This document shows positions 1 to 9,900 of a stretch of 64,000 bases of DNA, piece after piece. The position numbers and the translations under genes are program-made. The DNA is from Pseudomonas sp. AL03 (GTDB taxonomy: Bacteria > Pseudomonadota > Gammaproteobacteria > Pseudomonadales > Pseudomonadaceae): positions 1 to 64,000 of the forward strand of contig NZ_JASBRE010000008.1 of assembly GCF_029960815.1 (NCBI RefSeq), given 5' to 3'. Position 1 is the first letter of the stretch. Each line of letters opens with the position of its first letter. The notes under the pieces are model-generated. The model had not been told where the DNA came from. It saw nothing but the letters and a program-made list of their open reading frames with translations, and searched no databases.

Positions 1-293
1 TGACCAGGTCTTCGGCAGTCTGCACGGCCAATTGCGTTCCGGCGTACACCGGTCCGTGGGCATCGAGGCTTCTGGCTTTGATGTCGACGACATTACTGGC
101 GGTAGCTTTGACCATGCTCAGGTGGCCGTTGACGTCGATTTGAATATCCCCGCCACTGGCCGCCAGGTTGCCATCGAGTTTCACCCCGACCCCGGCTTCG
201 GTACCCACCAGTTTGATCGCCCCGGCGTACATACCGCCCAAGGCCGAGGAGTCGATAGCCAGCCCCGGCTTGGCGCTGCCGTCATCGGCGCGG
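1..293 (-). pseudogene. fragment of a second filamentous haemagglutinin (FhaB/CdiA-like) gene, 5' end lost
   Basis: Read on the minus strand, this stretch is open in one frame and translates to about 97 residues that align without gaps, except one short spot, to the intact haemagglutinin of this window over its segment encoded near 13000-12700. Shared words include ADDGS-KPGLAIDSSALGG, MYAGAIKLVGTE and SLDA-GPVYAGT. The copies differ at many positions, so this is a diverged paralogue and not an assembly repeat. The part encoding the signal peptide and TPS secretion domain is missing: homology stops at 293 and transposase coding begins at 294. The remainder would lie beyond the left edge. Without a start, signal or TPS domain this copy should not be secreted, so I call it a pseudogene or silent cassette. 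Whether the rest is intact cannot be seen. Confidence 0.75.
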
Positions 294-540
294 CGCGGGA
301 CCAACGAGAACACCAACAGCCTTGTCCGCCGGTTTTTGCCGAAGGGAACCGACCTGTCCAAGCACAGCCAAGAGGAGCTGGATAAGTTTGCGTATATGCT
401 GACCATCCGACCACGCAAGCGATTTAACTGGCAGTGCCCGATCGAGGTACTCACTCAGCTAATTGGATTGCAACATGAGGCTCCTCTTCAACTCAATAGG
501 CGTGTTGCACTCAGCTGCTGCAACCGCCCCCTATGTAATT
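294..540 (+). mobile_element. 3' remnant of an IS30-family transposase gene
   Basis: From 294 the plus strand encodes a sequence beginning RGTNENTN, followed by L-RRFLPKGTDLS and RPRKRFNW-CPIEVL. These are the hallmark C-terminal words of IS30-family DDE transposases (RGTNENTNGLIRQ-, PKGTDF-, NNRPRKRL-, TP-EV-). Only about the last 70-80 residues are present. The N-terminal HTH and most of the catalytic domain are gone, so the element is dead. The frame continues open to 662 over the immunity gene, but the IS-derived part probably stops near 500-540; I could not place an inverted repeat with confidence. The left boundary falls exactly at the broken haemagglutinin fragment, which points to an IS-mediated deletion or recombination. 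Confidence 0.75.
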
Positions 541-963
541 TCAAATTGGCTGCTCATCTGAAAAAACCACATACACAGCCTCAACCAAAGCGTCATCTTC
601 ACGTATATCTGGAACGTAAAAACGCAACCCTAACCTATTTAAATAATAACCTGAAGAGTTGAACTCAAGGACTTCTCCAGCCCGCTCAAGAAAACTCTGC
701 ACCTCATGCGAGCCAACACCTACCAAACGTTGTGAACCCCAGAAAAAATTGCTCCACTTCAGAAATTCCACGCCTTCAATATTGTGATTTTCAAGATAAT
801 AAACGTGCAAGCCGAGATCATCATAGGCGTCTGTAGGGACTATAGAATCTTCCACCTTGAAAAACTCTTCAAAGTTTTCGCCTAAAATCGTTCTCACACG
901 ATCCCTACTCATCCCGGCTTTAATTAAACCAAGATCTCCGAAGCTCAGCAATTCAAAATTCAT
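541..963 (-). CDS. probable immunity protein for the adjacent haemagglutinin/CdiA toxin domain
   Basis: A 140-residue soluble acidic protein with no signal peptide or membrane segment. It starts 4 nt after the stop codon of the giant exoprotein gene, the usual place of a CdiI immunity gene, so the role is inferred from position. I could not assign a named immunity family. The sequence appears to be built from two similar halves. Each has G-x5-V-x2-(I/F)-L followed by Y-x2-LGL-(H/R)-(V/F)-Y and a hydrophobic VE-x-V strand (roughly residues 17-68 and 82-135). The gene is visibly richer in A+T than its surroundings, as expected for a horizontally exchanged toxin/immunity cassette. It ends where the IS30 remnant ends. 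The expected role is to bind and neutralise the C-terminal nuclease delivered by sibling cells. Confidence 0.7.
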   Translation of the reverse strand: MNFELLSFGDLGLIKAGMSRDRVRTILGENFEEFFKVEDSIVPTDAYDDLGLHVYYLENHNIEGVEFLKWSNFFWGSQRLVGVGSHEVQSFLERAGEVLEFNSSGYYLNRLGLRFYVPDIREDDALVEAVYVVFSDEQPI

Positions 964-967
964 ATAC

Positions 968-3900
968 TTATCTCTTGAAATCTTCAGGATTCAGCTTTGA
1001 GGCATAGTCCAACATCTGTTTTATCGCCCCATCGTATTTATCGCCAAATTTGCTTCTTATATCTCGAATATCCATATCGATAGCTTCCATCAGTTTGCCT
1101 TGTCTGAGGAGCTCCTCCTGTTTCTCCCTATATGCCACAGCCTTGGCCGAATTACCATGGCTCGCTGTTCTTGCATGATCGGCTGGTGTCATTTTTATTG
1201 CTGGACCATTCTTGGTGCTTATTGGGGCGCCGTCATAGCATCCCTTTGCGGGGCAGTGGTGCGAATCAAATCCATCATTCTTAGGTTTAGTGGTATCTCT
1301 ATGAGGTCCACCTAAAATTTCAGACGGATTTTTTTTCAAAACTTCGATAGCCCTTCCACCAGCCCTATCGTGACTCGGGGTCGCCATCCCTATCAGGATC
1401 GAGGCCATGAGCGACCCACCGCCCAATCGCCAAGCATCCAGGTCAACATCCTCATTAAGCTTTTTACCCTCAATACCTTCAGCGATCTTGCGTCCAACAA
1501 TACCTTGCAGATCACTTTGAAGCTGGTTCAAAGACTGTACCAAGGACGTTTCGCCTAGGACCTTTTGAGTGGCATACAAAATCATGCCCTTCGGGCCCTG
1601 CGCAGCAGCAAGAATAAGCTCGACAGCCTGAACCTTGTCGGGATTGGCCTTCAGGTATTTGTTAATGTCAGAAACACGATCAAGGGCAAGCTTGGAGTTG
1701 GTAATGGCAGGGCCTTTGATAACGATGTTCTTCTCGACAATGTTCTTGTCGGCCAGATCATCCTTAACCGCGGCTATCGTTTCCGACTGATACTTGGATA
1801 GGTCATTGAGCTGTTTTAGCTGAGCCAGGACCTGACTTTGAAAGGCCGGATCTTCCAACATCACCCGAGCATCTTTCCTGCTGTAACCCGCCTCCACTAA
1901 AGCGGACAGGGCCTGTTCGGCAACTTCTTGCCCGCCCGCTGCGATCGCGCCTTGCCCAGCACCTTCATGTTGGATTCGATCAATCTGATTACCGATAACC
2001 AAAGCCAACGCATTAAAGTTTGCTTTGGCGGTATCGCTGTAATTAATAGCGCTATTATTCCAACCATCCACGGTATCGATCGGATGCATTACCGCATCAA
2101 TCGAGGTACTGCTGACATACAGATCCGTCCGATGCTCCTCATCCCGAGTTACTTCGTATGCCTTGTTCACATCGCGATTGAGCCCGGCCGTTGAGTCCTG
2201 TCCGGTAGCCTTGTCATGACGCACGACAATTTCGCCCGCGCCCACTGTGGCGTTCAGCGTCTGCTCACGATCCTTGGTGTAGTTGTAACCCTCCACCGCC
2301 CAACTGTTCTTATCCGGGGCTTCCATGCCTTTGTTGGGTTTGTCGGCTTGGGAGCCACCCTCCGCGCCGTAGCTACCACTGACATTCAGGTAGTAACCGT
2401 GCTCGTTGTCCTTGCCGGTGATATTGCGGAAACCCAGGGTATCGGTATCCAGCTTGAGATTGCCATTGTCGGCGGTCAGTACTGCGCCATCCAGCTGCGT
2501 GTGGCCTTCGGTGCGGATATCGACTTTGTTTTTACCGCTGATCACCGTCTGGTTTTCAACCCAGTTGGTCTGGCCAGTGGTTTTGCCATACCCGACCGAA
2601 CCACTGACACCGTAAAACGAACCAGTGATGCTCAGGTCCAGTTCTTGCCCACGCACTTTGCCGGTATCAGGCACCGAGCTCACAGTGAGATTGCGACCCA
2701 CATCACCAATCACTTCATCACCACGCAATGTGGCGCCAGCGATGTTGGTGTCACGGCCACTTTCGAAGTTGAGGTTATTGCCTGCGTACAGGTAGGCTTC
2801 CTGTTGTTTTACGCCTTCACGGTTGAGATCGCCGATACCGATATTGGCGGAGCCATAGATACCAAACCCGTCTTTACCGAGGATGATGCCGCCCTCTGCT
2901 CCCCAGCTGCGGCGGTCGTTTTCACTGCTGTAAGCATTTTGCGTGGACAGCACGTTCAGGTCGTTGCCAGCCTTGAGTTTGATATCCCGTTCGGCAGTCA
3001 CCTGAGTCGCGATCAGCGTCAGATCGTTTTTCGCGTCCAGATTGATGCTGCCACCGGCGTTCAGTTGCGTCGCTGTAGAGGTGCCTTGGCTCGACTCTCC
3101 CTTATTGCCAGCATTACTGATACCAACGCCCAGTTTGAAGCCGCCGGTGGTGCCACCCTTGAGGCCGCCCTTGCTTTGGGTCTGAGTGTCTTCGCTGTTT
3201 TCGGCACCGTGTGCCACATCAAAAGTGATGTTGCGCCCTGTGACATTGATGTCTCGCCCGGCATCGAACTGGCTTCCTTTCACGTTGACATTTTCAGCCT
3301 CTAGCGTGATATCACCACCGGCCGACAGGCTGGATGGACGATGTGTCACGGAGGTCTGGGTTTGGGCCTGGCTGGTGCTTGAGCTGCCAATGTGCCCGTC
3401 GAACTTCGGCCCGCTGAAAAACTGATCCAGGGCATCAACCGACTTCAGAACGCTGGAACCCTTGCTGACCCCATCCTCACCTTTGCCTGTGCCTTTAAGG
3501 CTATCAACGGTGTTGCCAAAGTTGTAAGCGACAGTCGTGGTGCTGCCAGTACGTTTCACGCTGTCACGGGTGGTGACTACGTTGGCTTCTTCCGCCGCAT
3601 CGATATTGATATTGCGACCGGCTTTGAGCTTTATATTGTTTTCGGCTTCAAGGTCGGACCCTTGCTGGTTGATATCGCGGCCAGCCGTTACCTTGAGGTT
3701 CATACCGGCATCAATGGAGCTGCCCGCCGCCGTATAACCGCTGCTATCCACCCCATGCTTGATGGTTTCATTACCGACAAACGTGGTGTACCCGTTGTTA
3801 TCGACGGTTTGCTTGAGGCCGGTGCTTTTATCGGTTTCCCAACTGTTGCTGCGCTGTTGATCGGTGGAGGCGAGGACGTTGACATCACGCCCGGCATCCA

Positions 3901-6900
3901 GCTTCGCGTTGTTACCGGTGCTGATGCCGCTGCCGATGATATTGATGTCACGGGCCGCATTCAGAATCGCGTCATTTCCGGCGTTGACCTGGCTGCCAAC
4001 ACTGTTGGAACTGACGACCTCGCGCCCCTCTTTGTGTGACGAGTTGACAGTAATATCACCCCCGAAACTTGGCGTGCCGACCGCCCAGCCGATAGCGTCC
4101 TTGAGCGTCAGGCCCAGCTTTTTCTTGTACTCCTCGGCGCGGCTGTAGGTCAGATCATCGGAGGACGACAGCGTGATGTCACCGGTTTTGTCCACCAGCC
4201 CGGCGTGCAGTTCGGCATCATTTTCGGCATTGACTTCACTGGCGTTCAACCGCACATCGCGCCCCGCCAGAATGACCGCATCGTGGCCAGCATCCAGTTC
4301 ACTACCGATGTGGGTGACGGTGGTCTGCAGTTGGCTCTTGCCGCTGCTCGACATGCCGAATAGACCGGTCTTGGTCTTCTTGCTGTAGTCGCCGGTTTCT
4401 TCGGTGGCTGAGAGCACTGCGACATCGTTGGTCGCACCGACCACCAAATCATTACCGGCCTTCAGCTGACTGCCGATGATCGTGACGTTACGCCCACCAT
4501 CGAGGCTGACCGCGCCGTCTTCATCCTTGGTGGCGTTGACGGTCAGGTCATTCCCCGCCTCAATCACCGAGGCGACGTTTGTGCTGTCGTAGCTTTCTTT
4601 CTGAGTGGTGCTACTGCGGCCGAACGACCCTTTTTTCTTTTTGTAATAGTAAGACGAACTTTCGTCTTTGGCCGAAGCGACGGTGATGTCTTGCACGGCA
4701 TCTAGATCAATGTTCTCCGAAGCTTTGATCCGGCTGGCGATGATCCCCAGATCGTTGCCCGCATTAAGGGCAATGTCTCGACCAGCGTTCAGCACGGAAG
4801 CCTGCTGAGTAGTGCTGTGGGTTTCCTGCGCGCGCTTTTTGCTGCGCGATACGTAATCGCTCTCGTTGGCGGCCGAGGTGATAATTATGTCATTGCCTGC
4901 ATTGACCCCGATATCACGCTTGGCGTCCAGACGACTGGCAACAATGGCGACGTCACGATCAGCGCTGATCGACAGATCCCGGCCAGACGTCACTTCAGCA
5001 GCATGCTGGGTAATGGTCTGGTTGAGAAAATGGCTGCCACGCGCATTGGTGCTGCGATCCTGGACTGAGGTGATGTTGACGTCTCGAGTCGCACTAAGAT
5101 CGAGGTCACGCCCACTCTGCAACACACCGCCAATGTTGTTGATGTCACGACCCGCATTGATACTCAGATCGTTGGCCGCCTCGATCCGCGCCGCGTTATC
5201 GAGATAATCGCGATGCTGCAGACTTCCACCCCGACGGACATCAACACCGGTCACGTCACGCTGGTTGATCACATCACCATTGGTTGCCGTCAGACTGACG
5301 TCGCGACCGGAGATGATCCCGCCCGATTTGTTGACGATGTTGTTGCCCGCCTTCAGCGTCAGGCGATCACCCGCCTCGATCAAGCCGGTGTTGGTGAGGT
5401 CGTTGCCGGCCTCGGCGGAAAGGTTGTTAGTGGCGCGCAGGGTGCCGGCATTGTTCAGGTCCTGGCCGGCGATCAGGGTCACGTCGCCGCCCTGGATCAA
5501 TGCGCCATTGGGTGCCAGACGATTGTTGGCCTGGGCCAGATAGAGCACCGGCACCAAGACTTTTTCACCGTTCACTACGTGCTCTTCGAGCCAGACGATG
5601 TCGTGGGTCAAGGCAGCGACTTGCTGGGCGGTAAGCGTCACGCCCATGGACAGGTTGAGCTGGACCTTGCTGGCGATGGCGTTGTTCATCAGGTACTTGA
5701 ACATCGCTTCGTCAGAGGTCTGACCGTCGAGGAAGCGCTGGCCGGTGCGTGCGACGATCGACTGCTGGACCAGGCGTTGCTCAAACAAACCATCGCCCAG
5801 GCGTTTGGCGCTGGTGTCCGGGTTGTAGCCGAGGTTCGCCAACAGGTAGTCCGAACTCATGAACTGCTTGAGGTTGGTCAGTACCGGGTTGGTTTCGATC
5901 AGGTACTTGTGCGGGTTGGAGCGCACGCTGGTGTCAGGCAGCCCCTGCACACGCGACACGTTGAAGGACGCGTTCCCTCTATTGGGCAACAGCACACCGA
6001 CCGGACCGTCACCGGCGGCGGCATTGACGTTGATCAGCGCGGTTTTGTCGTTGAGATTCACCGACGGGCGACTGGCCAGAGCCAGCTCGCGATTTTTGAC
6101 CGAGACCGGGTCGTTCTGGTCGAACTGGAATTCGGTGGCTTGCCTGACAGGCATGCCGTCCGAACGCTGCGTGTTACCGGCTGAAACGGAACCAATAGTC
6201 CAGCTCTGTCCGGGTAGGATCGTCTGCTCGGTGCCGCCTTTACCGCTAAGGCGGAACAGGCCGTTGTCTCCCGTTGGCAGGGTGAAGCCAGGCAACGTCA
6301 GCGGGTTGACTTGTTGTTGGGCCAGGTCCGGTGGCAACTGTGGATTCAGAAAGATGATGGTCGGTTTAGCGGCGTTTTTAACGCCGGTATCAGCCGTACC
6401 CTTGGTTGTACCGCCAAAACTCGTGTATGGATTGAGATTACCGTTGGTGATGGTGTTTTTAGCGTTGATCGCTATCGCTTGCCCGGCTTGAACGATGGAG
6501 GACACGCTGCCGCCGCCATTGGTGAAGACCCTGACATCGTTTTTTAGCTCGCCGGACAGAATTCGCGCAGGCACCGCTATTTCAGGCCCCATACCGTAAT
6601 TCGGGTTGATTGTGTTGGTTAGCTGCTTATTCAGATCAACATATTCCCAATTCGTCCCGCCCTTATCAAGCTCATGCCAGAATCTTGAATACTTATAAAC
6701 ATAGATGGAGTTTCTTTTTGCATAAGCCCGCAGATCCGTGCTTGTCCAACCATCCTCGCGATCTGGAAGACCTGCGAGTTTGAAAGTGCGCGAGCGGGTG
6801 AAACTGCCCGACTGCAGTCCAAAATTATCGAAGGTGTCCACATCCAGCTTGATATTTTTGCCGGCCGAAATCTGCGAAGCAGTATTGGTGAAGGCCCCCA

Positions 6901-9900
6901 CATTGCCGGTCAGGTTTCCCGCCACGGTGAGCGACGCCTGGGGACCGGTGATCGTTGATTGCGATACAAAGTTTTCATTTACGTAAAAAGTAGCGGAATT
7001 CGGATCAAACGTAATATCTCCGGACAGGAGCTTCTCTTCGCCAATGACGCCCTCGGTTTTATTATTGAAACTATTGGCCGACAGTGAAAAATCACCATCA
7101 ACATTAATCGATGCAGCCAAGTTATTAACAGTATTGGCTCGACCGCCATCGCGCCCGGCAATCGTCAGATCCCCGATGCTATAAACATCCCCATTCTGGT
7201 TGGTGAAGTCATTGAGCAGCAGGTTCATATTGCGGCCGCTGAAGATCAGGCCGCGGTTGTTCACCAGGCTCGATGTCTTGATCGTCAGGTCTTGTGCAGC
7301 CCCTAACGTGCCTGTGTTGCTGACACTGCCGGCATTGATCGTCAGTCCGCCATCAGAGGTCAACCGCCCGGCATTCGTCAGTTGCCCACCAATATTGAAA
7401 GTGGTTTGCGCGCCCCCGCCAATGCTGGTCGCACTCGACAAGCCGAGTTGCGCGGCAGTCAACGTCAGATTGCCCAGACTGGAGAGCCGCCCGTTACCGG
7501 TGTAAGTGCCGCCCAGATTGAGATTCAAGCTTCCATCACTGGCAATCAACCCGTCGTTGGTCCAATTTACGCCTCGCCCTTCCAGATGACTGGAAGCCAA
7601 CAATTGACCACTCGTGGTCTGCGTGAAATTGTTGACGTTAACTTTCAACCGCCCCGCCTGAATCACACTGCTGTTAGTCCAGCTATCGGCATTCAGCGTC
7701 AGCCCGCCACGCGTCACCAGCGAACCGCCGGCATTCATGACATTGGCCGTCGAAATGTCAAACTCACCCACGCCCACATGAGTCACGGTACCGCCCGCGT
7801 TCAGGAAGCTCGGCGTCGCGAGCGTCAGGTCAGTGTTCGCCGTTTCCAGCAGACCATTGCGGTTATCGAACAGGCTGCCGATCTGGAAGTTGGTTTTCCC
7901 GCTGATACCCAGCGCACGCAGTTTGCCGGTCTGGTTATCGAGGTTGGCGGCACGCACTGCGAGGGTGCCGGCGCTTTCAATCAGGCCGCCGCGGTTGGTG
8001 AGATTGCTATCGAGAACGATGTCGATACCATCGCCACTGATCTTGCCGGCGTTGTTGTTCAGCGCACCGCCAATAACCTTGACCTGGCCTTTGGCGTAAA
8101 TCCCGCCGTTGCTGTTATCGATAGCAGCGTTGCCAGCGTTAAGCAGAATGTTGCCGGTATTGGCGGCGATGCGTCCGCCGTCGCTGTAGATTCCGCCCAA
8201 GGCCTGAAGGTCGAGGCGATTGCCTTCGATCTTGCCGCCCTGGCCGTTGCGCAATACGCCCGTCAGGCGGGTCTGCAGCAAACCTTTGAGGCTCGACAGC
8301 ACACCGGCGCGGCTGTCGAGGCTGGCGGCGGTGATGTTCAGCTCACCGTTCTGGGCGATGACCTTGCCGCCCTGGTTGTCGATGGCGCCGCCCTTCACGT
8401 CCAGGGTCAATGCGCCCTGGCTTTGCAGCGCGCCGCCGGCATTGTTGAGGGAAGCGGCTTTGACGTTGAGGCCTGCATCGCGACTGGAGATCAGGCCGCC
8501 GGCGTCGTTACGAACACTGCCGGTGGCGGTGAGATCAAGCTGCCCATTGGCAGCCACGGTGCCCTCCAGGCTGTTATTCAGGCTTCCAGTCAACAGGCTC
8601 AACAAACCTTGACTGAGCAGCTGGCCGCCCTGGTTATCGATGCTGCTGGAACGCTTGATCACCAGCGGCCCCGTACTACCCAGCGCACCTTTGATGTTGG
8701 TCAGCGTACCGAGCAGATCGAGGGTGACGCTGTCTGCACCGACCAGACTGCCGTTGCTGTTATCCAGGCTCGTACCGGTGAAGGTCAGCGCTTTGTTCGC
8801 GGTGACGTTCCCCGATGCGTTGTTCAAGGAGGCCGCGCTGATAGCCAGTGTGCCGCTGCTTTCGATCAGGCCACCCGATGCGTTGTTGATCGCACCTTGA
8901 GTCATCGTCAGCGTCTGCTTGCCGCCACTGGTGACGATGCCGTTGCTGTTGTCAAGGCTGGCGGCAGTGATGGTCACGTCGCCTAAGCCCGCCAGGCCGC
9001 CCTTGGCGTTGTTGATCAGCGCACCGCTGAGGTCGATGCTCAGATTGCCGAGCAAGCTGGAGAGCGTGCCTTCCTGGCTGTTGTCGAGGCTACCGCCGGC
9101 AACGGCGAGTTTGTTCCAGCCGGAAACCAGGCCGCCCTGGTTATTCAGGCGGGTAGCGTTGAGGATCAATTGATCATTGCTGATCAGGTTGCCACCGCGG
9201 TTATCCAGCGTGTTGCCGGTCAGGCTGAAGCTGTGGACGCTGGAGATTTCGCCTTGCTGGTTATTCAGGTCACGCAGGTGCGCAATGCTCAACACGCCCT
9301 TGGTGTTGATCAGGCCGTTCTGGTTATTCAGGTCGGCAGGTGCTGCCCCCAGATCGATGCTCAGGCCAGTGCCACCCAGCAACGTACCGCCCTGATTATC
9401 CAGACCGTTGCTGTTGAGGGTGAGTTGTCCGGCCGCTTTGATCAGGCCTTTGTTCTGGTTGGTCAGTAGACCGTCGACGGTCACTTGCAGATCGCCATCG
9501 CTGAGCATTGTGCCGGCGCTGTTATCCAGACTGGCGGCGCGAACTTGCAATGCTGCGGCGGCAATTTTGCCTTTGACCGAGGTCAGTGCCTGCTCAATAC
9601 GCAGTGTGAGTTTTTGGTTGCTGAGCACCTGGCCATCGCTGTTATCCAGCTGTTTGGCGACCAGTTCGAAGGCCTCTTCGCTAGAGATTTCACCATTGCG
9701 GTTGTCCACACCGGCGAGGTTTTTCAGCAGCAGTTGACCGGGCGCGTTAATGAAGCCGTCCTGGTTGTTCAAGGCCCCGCCGTTCAGGTCCAGGCTCAAG
9801 GCGCTCTTGCTGAAGAGCTTGCCGCCTTGCTGATCCAGGCCACTGACGTTGGCAACCAGCGAGGTGGCCGCGCCGATGCTGCCGCCGGTGTTGGTGACTA

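Noticed and set aside
168-662. A 164-codon plus-strand ORF starting MPSSFTPTPAS
   Set aside because: It is a chimera: its first 42 codons are antisense to the haemagglutinin fragment, the middle is the IS30 transposase remnant, and the end runs antisense through the immunity gene. It has no start signal of its own.
5213-6184. A 323-codon plus-strand ORF inside the haemagglutinin gene
   Set aside because: Antisense shadow; Gln/Val/Gly-rich low-complexity translation typical of a complementary frame in GC-rich DNA.
7382-8986. A 534-codon plus-strand ORF inside the haemagglutinin gene
   Set aside because: It is antisense to the periodic repeat region; it shows only the mirror of the repeat pattern and no recognisable domain.
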